Assembly (NCBI GenBank): GCA_041394945.1
Contig: JAWKHH010000001.1
Coordinates: 1,984,001 to 2,048,000 of the forward strand
DNA: 64,000 bases
Direction of reading: 5' to 3'
Origin: Bryobacteraceae bacterium
GTDB taxonomy: Bacteria; Acidobacteriota; Terriglobia; Bryobacterales; Bryobacteraceae
The stretch's first letter is position 1. Every line of letters begins with the position of its first letter. The translations under genes were made by a program, and so were the position numbers. Under the pieces are notes generated by a model. That model made no database searches. It saw only the letters and a list, made by a program, of their open reading frames with translations, and was not told the origin of the DNA. Positions 35,311 to 43,592 of the stretch are shown in pieces.

Positions 35311-35925
35311 ATGCCCGCAATCACCTTCGCCCAAACCAAATCGTGCTGCTACATCGCCTACGACGGCCGGCGCGGCCAGGTCTGGAACTTCCCGGACGGC
35401 ACTGTCTGGGAGGTGGTGGACCATTGGTCCACGATGTTGACTGGGTTCAAAGCCGTTGCGATGCGGCAAACCGGAGCCGGGCGCACCCTCGTTCTCGCCT
35501 TCGCAGGCACGGATTCGCTCCGCGACGTCGTCTCCGACGCCGCCCAGGTGCTGGGGTTCGTTCCTTTCCAATACCACCAGGCCCTGCGTCTCGCCCGCTC
35601 GCTGAACCCCAACCACTACACGGGACACTCACTGGGCGGCGGCATGGCCGACTATTGCGCCGTGCTCACCGGAGTCGAAGCCACCACGATCAACCCCGCT
35701 CCCCTCGTGGCGGCGTCCACGATCTCGGCGTGGTTGCTGCCGAACCGCCACATCGTCAACTACATCGCCGGAGGCAGCGAGTTCGTGAGCAGTTCGATCG
35801 GCGTGAATCCCGGCCAGAACGTGCCCGTGGAGGCAAACGGAAACTTCTTTACACGCCACTCGCTGGCCAACGTCGGACCCCGGATCGCGCTGCCGACCCT
35901 GCGAGGCACGGGCGCGCCGTCCTAA
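35311..35925 (+). CDS. Lipase-like protein, candidate T6SS phospholipase effector
   Basis: 204 residues, no signal peptide, matching the class 3 lipase/Tle-like fold: AVAMRQTGAGRTLVLAFAGT gives the oxyanion region, YTGHSLGGGMADYCAVL holds the nucleophile elbow GHSLG (Ser107), and HSLANVG near residue 183 could provide the His. The usual Asp after HIVNY is replaced by a Gly/Ser stretch (YIAGGSEFV), so the triad may use another acid. A lipase of this kind without export signal beside T6SS genes is typical of effectors, and it stands between the TssB-TssC fusion and a second tssK. A -10 like TATACT (35295-35300) lies 10 bases before the ATG. No adjacent immunity gene was seen. Confidence 0.65.
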   Translation: MPAITFAQTKSCCYIAYDGRRGQVWNFPDGTVWEVVDHWSTMLTGFKAVAMRQTGAGRTLVLAFAGTDSLRDVVSDAAQVLGFVPFQYHQALRLARSLNPNHYTGHSLGGGMADYCAVLTGVEATTINPAPLVAASTISAWLLPNRHIVNYIAGGSEFVSSSIGVNPGQNVPVEANGNFFTRHSLANVGPRIALPTLRGTGAPS

Positions 35926-35963
35926 GCTTTGCCCCTTCCCGTGCTTTCTGCTATCTCTTAGCA

Positions 35964-37328
35964 ATGCGTCATCTCCAGCCGGTGCTGTGGACCAAAGGCA
36001 CCCTGCTCAGCCCGCAGCACCTCCAGCTTCAGGACCGGTTCCTTGAGGATTCGCTTCGTTTCCGGCTCGAAGCCCTGTCCTACTGTCCCTGGGGATTCCG
36101 CGATTGCCGGCTGGACCGCGAGGCGCTCGCCGCCGGCATGTTTTCCCTCACCGTCGCCTCCGGGATCTTCCCGGACGGTCTGCTGTTCGACATCCCGGCC
36201 TCGGATACCACGCCCCCGCAGCGTTCGCTCGATCAGCACTTCACGCCCGAAACCAAGTCCGTCGACGTCTACCTTGCCGTGCCCAACTACCGCGAGCAGG
36301 GCGCGAACGTATCGGTGACAAAGAACGGCGCGCTGGCCGACACGCGCTACATCGCCGAGGCGATCGCCGTGCGCGACGAGGTGAAGGGGGAGGCCGAGCG
36401 CCCGGTCCAGATCGCGCGCAAGGGCTTTCGATTCCTGTTCGAAGGCGAAAGCCGCCAGGGCTACTCGACGCTCCGCATCGCGCGGGTGCTGCGCGCCCCC
36501 TCCGGCGAATACAGCTTCGACGAGAGCTTCATTCCGCCCCTGCTCGATTTCCGATCGAACGAAACGCTGGTCACCATCGCGCGACGGCTCGTCGAGATCC
36601 TCGGCGCCAAGAGCACCGAACTCGCCGCGCTCCGCCGCCACAAGAACCAGAGCCTCGCCGACTTCACTTCCTCCGACATCGCCAGCTTCTGGCTCCTCTA
36701 TACGATCAACGCGTTCTTCCCCGACGTCCGCCACCTGTTCGAGGTCCGTGGCGGGCACCCCGAGGAATTGTTCGCGGTGCTGGTGGCGCTGGCCGGTTCG
36801 CTGACCACATTCTCGAAGGAGATCCACCCGCGAGACCTGCCCGTCTACGATCACGACCGGCTGGAGGAGTGCTTCCCTGAACTCGACGTGAAGCTGCGCC
36901 AGTTACTCGAAACCGTGGTCCCGCGCAACTTCGTCTCGCTCGCCTTCAAGCAGATTCAGCCGTCGATCTACGCCGTCCCGCTCGCCGACGAGCGCTACTT
37001 CACCAACACGCGCCTCTACCTCGCCGTGCGCGCCGACATGGATCACGGAGACCTGATCGCGCGCGGTCCGCAGATGATCAAGGTATCGTCGGCGAACCAG
37101 ATCGATTCGATCGTCCGCCACGCCGTGTCGGGGCTCGGGATGACGCATGTCGTCCGCCCGCCGTCGTCGCTGCCGGTGCGGCTCAACTACGAGTACTTCG
37201 CGCTGCAGCAACAGGGCGAGCACTGGGCGTCGATCTTCCGGTCCCGCAACCTCGCCGCGTATGTGCCCGCCGAGTTCCCGAGCGCGGAGTTGGAATTGTT
37301 GATCCTGCTACCGGAAGCGGTGCGGTAG
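35964..37328 (+). CDS. tssK2: T6SS baseplate protein TssK (second copy)
   Basis: 454 residues from ATG 35964. The open frame extends upstream but that part only shadows the lipase gene. The start RHLQPVLWTKGTLLSPQHLQ parallels the canonical TssK start (W..G..L.PQHFQ), with LSYCPWGFRDCRLDREALAA, YSFDESFIPPLLDFRSNET and IHPRDLPVYDHDRLEECFPE present. The paralogue at 16172 differs clearly in sequence, so this is not a recent duplicate. A plus-strand position in the island of the TssB-TssC fusion suggests a second baseplate docking factor for the same or another tail. It converges on the Tat-exported gene. Confidence 0.92.
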   Translation: MRHLQPVLWTKGTLLSPQHLQLQDRFLEDSLRFRLEALSYCPWGFRDCRLDREALAAGMFSLTVASGIFPDGLLFDIPASDTTPPQRSLDQHFTPETKSVDVYLAVPNYREQGANVSVTKNGALADTRYIAEAIAVRDEVKGEAERPVQIARKGFRFLFEGESRQGYSTLRIARVLRAPSGEYSFDESFIPPLLDFRSNETLVTIARRLVEILGAKSTELAALRRHKNQSLADFTSSDIASFWLLYTINAFFPDVRHLFEVRGGHPEELFAVLVALAGSLTTFSKEIHPRDLPVYDHDRLEECFPELDVKLRQLLETVVPRNFVSLAFKQIQPSIYAVPLADERYFTNTRLYLAVRADMDHGDLIARGPQMIKVSSANQIDSIVRHAVSGLGMTHVVRPPSSLPVRLNYEYFALQQQGEHWASIFRSRNLAAYVPAEFPSAELELLILLPEAVR

Positions 37329-37344
37329 GCGCAGCGGCGCCGGG

Positions 37345-38658
37345 CTACTTTTCGAAGCCCCGCGCATACGGAACGACGGGCGGACGCGGCCCGGTGTTGA
37401 ACATCGCCCCCCGCGTGGTGCGGTACTTCATATCCATGAACGGCGTCTCCACGCGGCGTCCGACGGGATATTGGCGGCCGTTCTCCCAGTTCGATTCCAT
37501 GTTGTAGGAAACGATGCCCGTGGAAAGAAGCAGCCGCTCCGCGTTGTACGGTTCCTTCCGGGTCAGCATCATCTCGGTGATCCAATGTTCGAACGCGTTC
37601 GCGGCGTGGTATTGGGCGTAGGGCCCGGGCCAGCCGAGCATCGAGACCAACACCGGGGCGGGGCGCCCTTCGATGTCGCCGGCGTAGGTCCACCCCACGC
37701 CCCGCACCGAGTAGATCGCCGCTTTCGTGCCGTCCCGATAGTCCACGATCGTAACGGTGGGCTCGCGGGTGCTTTCCTGAAAGTGCCCCGGCTTCAAGTC
37801 GAAGTTCGCCCGCACCGCGTCGAGCAGCTTGCCTGCCCACGAATTTTTCGCGGTCCACTTCCAAGTTTCCGGCCCCTGGATGCACTGCACCGCGGCGACG
37901 CCGGACTCACCGCCCTTACGGCGTTCCACAAAGGCTTGGAGCACATCGACAGAATGGAAAAGGCTCCCCTCGTCACCGGAACTGCTCGCCACCACCGACG
38001 TCTTGATCGGGGTATCGATATCGAGTTCGATCTCGGGCTTGCGGTAATAGAACGGGATCGACGAGCCGCCGAACAGGGGAAAGTCGAGTTCGCGAGACTT
38101 GTCATACATCCACTTCGCTTCATCCCAACTGGTGGAGAGGTGCTTGTCGTTGAAGACCGGCACGGAGCGCTTGCTCTCCTCGAAGACGCGGACGATCTGC
38201 TGGTAGAGCCACCAGCGCGGATAGTATTTCTGCCCGTGGAGATTGGTGTGGTAGATTCCGTGTTCGCCCACCAGGACGACTCCGTCCACCGCAAGCTCCT
38301 TGCCGCCGAGCGTGAGCGCTTCCCTTACCGATTTGAAGACCGGGACGTTTTTCGACTTGCAGACCTTCTGGCCCAATCCGCTCTCTTCGAGCTGATGGAT
38401 ATAGGCGGAAACGACGTCGACACGCGAAGGAGTGTGAGCCCCCTTCCACCAGTAGCCGTCCATCAGCTTCGTGATGATCCAATCCGCGTGCGATCCCGGC
38501 GCCGCCCAGTAGGTGACGACACAGGCGATCCGCGGGCGCTTTTCCGCGCCCGGCGCGGCCGAACCCGCCGCCATCCCCGCCAAAGCCGCGGCGCCGGACA
38601 TCCGGAGCGTTTCCCGCCGGCTTAAGAGCGTCCTCTCCATCCGATGTTTCTCCCTCAT
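37345..38658 (-). CDS. Tat-exported protein of unknown function
   Basis: 437 residues from ATG 38658, preceded by GGGAG at 8 bases; ATG 38640 (MERTLLS) is also good. The start SRRETLRMSGAAALAGMAAG is a twin-arginine-like signal followed by a cleavage region. The mature part has VVLVGEHGIYHTNLHGQKYY, VRVFEESKRSVPVFNDKHLS, PLFGGSSIPFYYRKPEI and HWITEMMLTRKEPYN. I do not recognise a characterised family, though the pattern recurs in Acidobacteria and Planctomycetes as far as I recall. It lies directly after the VOC gene and convergent with tssK2. Confidence 0.7.
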   Translation of the reverse strand: MREKHRMERTLLSRRETLRMSGAAALAGMAAGSAAPGAEKRPRIACVVTYWAAPGSHADWIITKLMDGYWWKGAHTPSRVDVVSAYIHQLEESGLGQKVCKSKNVPVFKSVREALTLGGKELAVDGVVLVGEHGIYHTNLHGQKYYPRWWLYQQIVRVFEESKRSVPVFNDKHLSTSWDEAKWMYDKSRELDFPLFGGSSIPFYYRKPEIELDIDTPIKTSVVASSSGDEGSLFHSVDVLQAFVERRKGGESGVAAVQCIQGPETWKWTAKNSWAGKLLDAVRANFDLKPGHFQESTREPTVTIVDYRDGTKAAIYSVRGVGWTYAGDIEGRPAPVLVSMLGWPGPYAQYHAANAFEHWITEMMLTRKEPYNAERLLLSTGIVSYNMESNWENGRQYPVGRRVETPFMDMKYRTTRGAMFNTGPRPPVVPYARGFEK

Positions 38659-38663
38659 CGCCG

Positions 38664-39116
38664 TTACTCCCGCGCCGCGGCTTCGAGCGCGGCGATGTCG
38701 AACTTCACCATCGTCATCATCGCCGCCATCGCCTTGGGATGCTTTAGAATCTCGCCGATGTTCTCGGGAACGATCTGCCAGCAAAGCCCGAACTTGTCGG
38801 TCAGCCACCCGCACGCCATGGGTTGGCCGCCGTCGAGCAGCTTGTCCCAGTAGCCGTCGAGTTCGGTTTGATCCTTGCAAGCGACGGAGTACGAGAAGGC
38901 CGGCGTGAGCGAATGCGCCGGGCCGCCGTTGAGGAACGTCATGCGCTGGCCCATCAGTTCGATGGTGATGACGAGGATCTTTCCGGCAGGTAGCGGTCCG
39001 GCGCTGCCGGAGCGCATTTCGCTCAGTTTTTTCGCATCCGGAAACACCGAGAGATAGAACTCCGCGGCCTCTTCGGCATTATCGTTGAACCATAAAAACG
39101 GTGTGATTTTGCTCAT
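38664..39116 (-). CDS. VOC-superfamily protein (PhnB/3-demethylubiquinone methyltransferase-like)
   Basis: 150 residues. The PhnB-like glyoxalase fold is seen in ITPFLWFNDNAEEAAEFYLS with VFPDAKKLS, RMTFLNGGPAHSLTPAFSYS and WDKLLDGGQPMACGWLTDKF with GLCWQIVPE. These small proteins are annotated as 3-demethylubiquinone-9 3-methyltransferases but are vicinal-oxygen-chelate proteins lacking a methyltransferase fold; the reaction is unknown. The gene stops six bases before the Tat-exported gene, so the two are probably co-transcribed, and it is 7 bases from the DUF1501 gene upstream. Confidence 0.88.
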   Translation of the reverse strand: MSKITPFLWFNDNAEEAAEFYLSVFPDAKKLSEMRSGSAGPLPAGKILVITIELMGQRMTFLNGGPAHSLTPAFSYSVACKDQTELDGYWDKLLDGGQPMACGWLTDKFGLCWQIVPENIGEILKHPKAMAAMMTMVKFDIAALEAAARE

Positions 39117-39123
39117 GAAACTC

Positions 39124-40557
39124 CTATGTCAGCCAATCCCGCATCACCCGGCCGTGGACGTCGGTGAGCCGGTAGTGGCGCCCCTGGAACTTATACGTGA
39201 GCCGGGTATGGTCCACGCCGAGCGCGTGCAGCATCGTGGCGTGCAGATCATGGATATCGGCGGCGTCCTTGACGATGTTGTACGAGTAGTCGTCGGTCTC
39301 ACCGTAGGTCATCCCGCCGCGAATGCCGCCTCCGGCCAGCCACATCGAGAAACAGCGCGGGTGATGGTCGCGCCCGTAGTTGGTTTCGCTCAGCTCGCCC
39401 TGCGAATAGACAGTCCGGCCGAATTCCCCGCCCCAGACGATCAGCGTATCGTCGAGCAGCCCGCGCTGGGCAAGATCCTGGACGAGCGCCGCCGAGGGCT
39501 GATCTGTCTGCGCGCACTGGAGCCGGATGTCGCGGGGCAGGTTGCTGTGCTGGTCCCATCCGCGATGGAACAACTGAATGAACCGCACGCCCCGTTCGGC
39601 CAGCCGCCGCGCGAGGATACAGTTGGCCGCGTAGCTGCCCGGCGTGCGCGATTCCGGACCGTACAACTCGAACACGCTCTCCGGCTCTTTGGAAAGATCG
39701 GTGAGCTCCGGCACCGACGCCTGCATCCGGAACGCCATCTCGTACTGCGCGATCCTCGTGGCGATCTCCGGGTCCTGATACTCGCCGAGCTTCAGTTCGT
39801 TCAGCTTCGCCAGATCGTCCAGGTACCGCCGCCGCGCGTCCCGCTCGTAGCCTTCGGGATTCGAGAGATAGAGCACCGGATCCGCCGCCGCGCGGAACTT
39901 CACGCCCTGGTATCGGGTGGGGATGAAGCCGGAGCCCCACGCCCGGTCCGCCAGCGCCTGGGAGCCGCCCTTGCCCTGAGACACCATCACCACGAACGAC
40001 GGCAGGTCTTTGTTCTCGGACCCCAGTCCGTAGGAGATCCACGCGCCCATCGACGGGCGTCCGGCCAACTGAAACCCGGTTTGGAAGAAGGTCACCGCGG
40101 GGTCGTGATTGATTGCGTCGGTGTGCAGGGAACGAACCAGGCACATGCGGTCCGCGATGCGCGCCTGGTGCGGAATCAGTTCGCTGAGCCACATCCCGCT
40201 CTGCCCATGCTGGGAGAACTGGAAGATGGCCGGCGCGGTGGGGAACCTGGTCTGGTAGGCCGTCATCCCGGTGAGACGCTGCCCGCGGCGAACCGAGTCT
40301 GGAAGGTCGGCGCCGCGCCGTTCGGCGAGGGCCGGTTTGTAATCGAACAGGTCCAACTGCGAGGGCGCGCCGTGTTGGAACAGGTAGATGACGCGCTTGG
40401 CCTTGGGCGGGTGGTGCGGCAGGCCCGTGAGCCCGCCGGTGGGATTGTCCGCCGCCAGCAGGTCGCCCAGGGCGGCGATGCCAACCGCGCCGCCGGACGC
40501 GCGGGAAAAGAAATGCCGCCGCGTCACGTGCAGCCGGGCCTCGTTGTAGGGATGCAT
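39124..40557 (-). CDS. DUF1501 protein (Tat-exported, sulfatase-like)
   Basis: 477 residues from ATG 40557. The open frame continues upstream, but that part shadows the DUF1553 gene. The Tat signal is TRRHFFSRASGGAVGIAALG. DUF1501 is a sulfatase-like alkaline-phosphatase-fold family; here KRVIYLFQHGAPSQLDLFDY, CLVRSLHTDAINHDPAVTFF, FIQLFHRGWDQHSNLPRDIR and DDTLIVWGGEFGRTVYSQ are the hallmark blocks. It follows the DUF1549/1553 protein with two bases between. Pairs of this type abound in Planctomycetes and Acidobacteria; they are thought to work on complex carbohydrates, but the activity is unproven. Confidence 0.9.
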   Translation of the reverse strand: MHPYNEARLHVTRRHFFSRASGGAVGIAALGDLLAADNPTGGLTGLPHHPPKAKRVIYLFQHGAPSQLDLFDYKPALAERRGADLPDSVRRGQRLTGMTAYQTRFPTAPAIFQFSQHGQSGMWLSELIPHQARIADRMCLVRSLHTDAINHDPAVTFFQTGFQLAGRPSMGAWISYGLGSENKDLPSFVVMVSQGKGGSQALADRAWGSGFIPTRYQGVKFRAAADPVLYLSNPEGYERDARRRYLDDLAKLNELKLGEYQDPEIATRIAQYEMAFRMQASVPELTDLSKEPESVFELYGPESRTPGSYAANCILARRLAERGVRFIQLFHRGWDQHSNLPRDIRLQCAQTDQPSAALVQDLAQRGLLDDTLIVWGGEFGRTVYSQGELSETNYGRDHHPRCFSMWLAGGGIRGGMTYGETDDYSYNIVKDAADIHDLHATMLHALGVDHTRLTYKFQGRHYRLTDVHGRVMRDWLT

Positions 40558-40559
40558 CG

Positions 40560-43547
40560 TCACTCCTTGGTCACCGCTTCGTCGAGATTCATCGCCATGC
40601 TGGCCACCGACGTCCACGCGGCCAGTTCCCTGGCCGGGAGCCCATCCCAGGACGAATCGCCCTGCGCGAGAAACTTGCGCGCCTTGGCCTCGTCGGCGAA
40701 ATAGTCGAGATGATAGGCCAGGCTCGAGGCCATGACCGCCTGCTCGGGCGCCGACGCATCGCGGCCGAGCACCAGCCGGAGCGTATAGTTCACGCGGCCG
40801 GGCACACCCTGGCCGCCTTCGCGCATGGCCCGCGCCGCCACGTTGCGCGCCGCCTCCAGAAACGTTACGTCGTTCATCAGATTCAACGCCTGGAGCGGAG
40901 TATTCGTGCGGCTCTCGCGGACAACGCAGGCCTCGCGATTGGCCGAATCGAAGTTCACCATCATCGGCGGCGCGATCGTCCGCTTCCAGAACGTATAGAG
41001 CGAACGGCGGTAGAGATCGCGGCCGTGGGCGCGCTTGTAGTGCATGTCCTGCATGGCCAGTTCGTCCCACAGCCCGTCCGGCTGATACGGCTTCACCGAT
41101 GGGCCGCCGACTTTTTCCGCCAGCAGTCCCGCCGAAGCGAGCGCCTGGTCTCGAATCACCTCGGCCGGAAGCCGGAAGCGCGGCCCCCGCGCCAGCAGCC
41201 GATTCTCCGGATCGCGCTGCACCAGCTCCGGCGTGGCCCGCGACGATTGCCGGTAGGCCGCGCTCATCACGATCTTTTTCTGCAGCGCCTTCACATCCCA
41301 GCCGGACGCGATGAAGTCCGTGGCGAGCCAATCGAGCAGTTCCGGGTGCGACGGCCATTCGCCCTGCTGGCCGAAATCCTCGGTGGTTTTCACGATGCCG
41401 GCGCCGAAATACATCTGCCAGAAGCGATTCACGGTGACGCGCGCGAGCAGCGGATTCCCCGGATCGACGAGCCATCGCGCGAAGCCCAGCCGGTTGGCCG
41501 GCGCGCCGGCAGGCATGGGCGGCAGCACGGCCGGAACGCCGCGCTCCACCGGCTCGCCGGGCTTGTCGTAGGCGCCGCGCTGGAGAATATGCGCCTGCTT
41601 CGGCCGCGGGTTCTCCTGCATCACCATCACCGTGGGAAACGTGCGCGCCAACCGGTCCCGCCGGAGTTCCTGTTCCTGCAAGCGCCGCCACGCCACGCGG
41701 ACTTCCTCCGGCGCGACCTTCTCCAAATAATAGGACCGGTTCACGTACGCCGCCGGGGCCACATCGGCGATTGCGGCGATCTCACTCTGCGATAGCACGC
41801 GCGAATAAACCAGCACATCGCGAATCTCGCCGCGGAAGCGATTCGCCTCCCCGCCACCGGCGCCGACGCGGAACGGCTCCGTGAACTTCGACCCGGCGTT
41901 CCGGAAGGGCCGATAGAGCGTATCCATCAACACCTTCACCGGCGCGAGCTTCCCGTCGATATAAACGCGCACGCCGGACGCGCCGACCGTACCGTCGTAC
42001 GTGACGGCGACGTTGTGCTTCCCGCCGGCCGCGAGCTTGTCTTCCGTCTCCAGGCGGATGGCGTCGGCGTCGTAGCTCGAAGTGATGTGCACGTGGACGC
42101 GCCCGTCGCGCAGGTAGACGCCGAAGCCCTTGCCGCGATCGCTGTCCTTCATCCGGCTGACGATGGCGCCATGTTCCACGTTCTCCGGCCGTACCGTGGC
42201 CGCCAGGGTGAAGTGTTCGTCGATATCGAACTGCGCGGTATCCTTGTCGACCATCTCGCGCTTGCCGTCGAAGACGCCGTCGCCGCCGGCGAGCACGAAT
42301 TCCTTCTCCAGGGCGGACCCGGGCCGCCAATGCACCGCCGCATCCGGCCGCCAACGCGCGATGGCCGCGGCATGCGCATCAATGGCGGTTCGCTCACGGG
42401 CGATAGCAGCGTCGATTTCGGCAAGCTGCGCCTGCTGTTCGCGCGTCGGCGCGGCGACGAGCGGCGGCGAGTTGCCGTACTTCATCGCGCGGCCGTTTTC
42501 GGGAATGTTGTTGAAGAAGGCGAAGACCTGGTAGAACTCCTTCTGCGTGAAGGGATCGTACTTATGGTTGTGGCAGCGGGCGCAGCCGAGCGTGAGGCCG
42601 AGGAACACGGCCGAGGTGGTTTCGATGCGGTCGACGACGTACTCGACGGCGTATTCTTCGGGAACGATGCCGTCCTCGGTGTTTCCGCGATGATTGCGGT
42701 TGAACCCGGTGGCGATCTTCTGGTCGAGGGTGGCGTTGGGGAGCAGGTCGCCGGCGATCTGATCGACAACGAAGCGATCGAAGGGCTGATTCCGATTGAA
42801 GCTGTCGATCACCCAATCGCGCCAGCGCCACATCACGCGCTCACCGTCGAACTGGTAGCCGTTGGTATCGGCGTAGCGGGCCGCGTCCAGCCAGCGGACG
42901 GCCATGCGCTCGCCGTAGCGCGGGGAGGCGAGCAGACGGTCCACGGCGTGCTCGTAGGCGCCGGGCGAACGGTCGGCGAGGAACCTTTCGAGTTCGGCGG
43001 GCTGAGGCGGCAGGCCGGTGAGATCGAGCGACACGCGCCGTAGCAGAGTTTCCTTGGCCGCTTCGGCCGACGGCGCCAGCCCTTCACGGTCCAGGCGGGC
43101 GAGGATGAAGCGGTCAATGGGATTGGCCACCCATTCCGGGCGCGACACGGCAGGGAGCGGCGGCTGCGCGGGGGGAATGAAGGACCAGTGTTTCTGCCAC
43201 GCGGCTCCTTCCGCGATCCAGGCGCGGAGGGTTTCGATTTGACGCTGGGTGAGGGCATCGCCGGAGTGCGCGGGCGGCATGCGGCGGGCTTTGGATTCAG
43301 CGGTGACGCGGCGGATGAGTTCGCTGGCGGCCGGGTCGCCGGGAACGATGGCGGCGTGGCCGTTGCGGACGGCCTTGGCCTCCTCCTCGCGGTCCAGGCG
43401 GAGCGGGATTCCCTTGGTTTTGGCGTCCGGGCCGTGGCAGAGGAAGCACCGGTCGGCCAGGATGGGCCGCACGTCGCGGTTGAACTCGACGGCCGCGGAG
43501 CCATGGGGGATAAGCCACAGCGAAAGGGACAGAAGGGGAATCCGCAT
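40560..43547 (-). CDS. PSCyt1-DUF1549-LamG-DUF1553 secreted protein
   Basis: 995 residues with a Sec signal (RIPLLSLSLWLIPHGSAA). Order: a cytochrome-like PSCyt1 segment with one CxxCH haem site (ILADRCFLCHGPDA, residues near 35); DUF1549 (PEWVANPIDRFILARLDREG, RWLDAARYADTNGYQ); a LamG/concanavalin-like domain at about 440-590 (GFGVYLRDGRVHVHIT); then DUF1553 (NRFWQMYFGAGIVKTTEDFG, SLYTFWKRTIAPPMMVNFDS). Such proteins are large periplasmic c-type cytochrome relatives partnered with DUF1501. The gene diverges from the glycan gene at 43593 with a 45-base gap. Confidence 0.92.
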   Translation of the reverse strand: MRIPLLSLSLWLIPHGSAAVEFNRDVRPILADRCFLCHGPDAKTKGIPLRLDREEEAKAVRNGHAAIVPGDPAASELIRRVTAESKARRMPPAHSGDALTQRQIETLRAWIAEGAAWQKHWSFIPPAQPPLPAVSRPEWVANPIDRFILARLDREGLAPSAEAAKETLLRRVSLDLTGLPPQPAELERFLADRSPGAYEHAVDRLLASPRYGERMAVRWLDAARYADTNGYQFDGERVMWRWRDWVIDSFNRNQPFDRFVVDQIAGDLLPNATLDQKIATGFNRNHRGNTEDGIVPEEYAVEYVVDRIETTSAVFLGLTLGCARCHNHKYDPFTQKEFYQVFAFFNNIPENGRAMKYGNSPPLVAAPTREQQAQLAEIDAAIARERTAIDAHAAAIARWRPDAAVHWRPGSALEKEFVLAGGDGVFDGKREMVDKDTAQFDIDEHFTLAATVRPENVEHGAIVSRMKDSDRGKGFGVYLRDGRVHVHITSSYDADAIRLETEDKLAAGGKHNVAVTYDGTVGASGVRVYIDGKLAPVKVLMDTLYRPFRNAGSKFTEPFRVGAGGGEANRFRGEIRDVLVYSRVLSQSEIAAIADVAPAAYVNRSYYLEKVAPEEVRVAWRRLQEQELRRDRLARTFPTVMVMQENPRPKQAHILQRGAYDKPGEPVERGVPAVLPPMPAGAPANRLGFARWLVDPGNPLLARVTVNRFWQMYFGAGIVKTTEDFGQQGEWPSHPELLDWLATDFIASGWDVKALQKKIVMSAAYRQSSRATPELVQRDPENRLLARGPRFRLPAEVIRDQALASAGLLAEKVGGPSVKPYQPDGLWDELAMQDMHYKRAHGRDLYRRSLYTFWKRTIAPPMMVNFDSANREACVVRESRTNTPLQALNLMNDVTFLEAARNVAARAMREGGQGVPGRVNYTLRLVLGRDASAPEQAVMASSLAYHLDYFADEAKARKFLAQGDSSWDGLPARELAAWTSVASMAMNLDEAVTKE

Positions 43548-43592
43548 GGAGTTGTCACCATTCTACGCCGGGCGGGCGTTGGGCGGGCTAGA

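Noticed and set aside
34692..35963. Long upstream extension of the second tssK frame
   Set aside because: It shadows the lipase-like gene and part of the sheath fusion; the conserved TssK start is at 35964.
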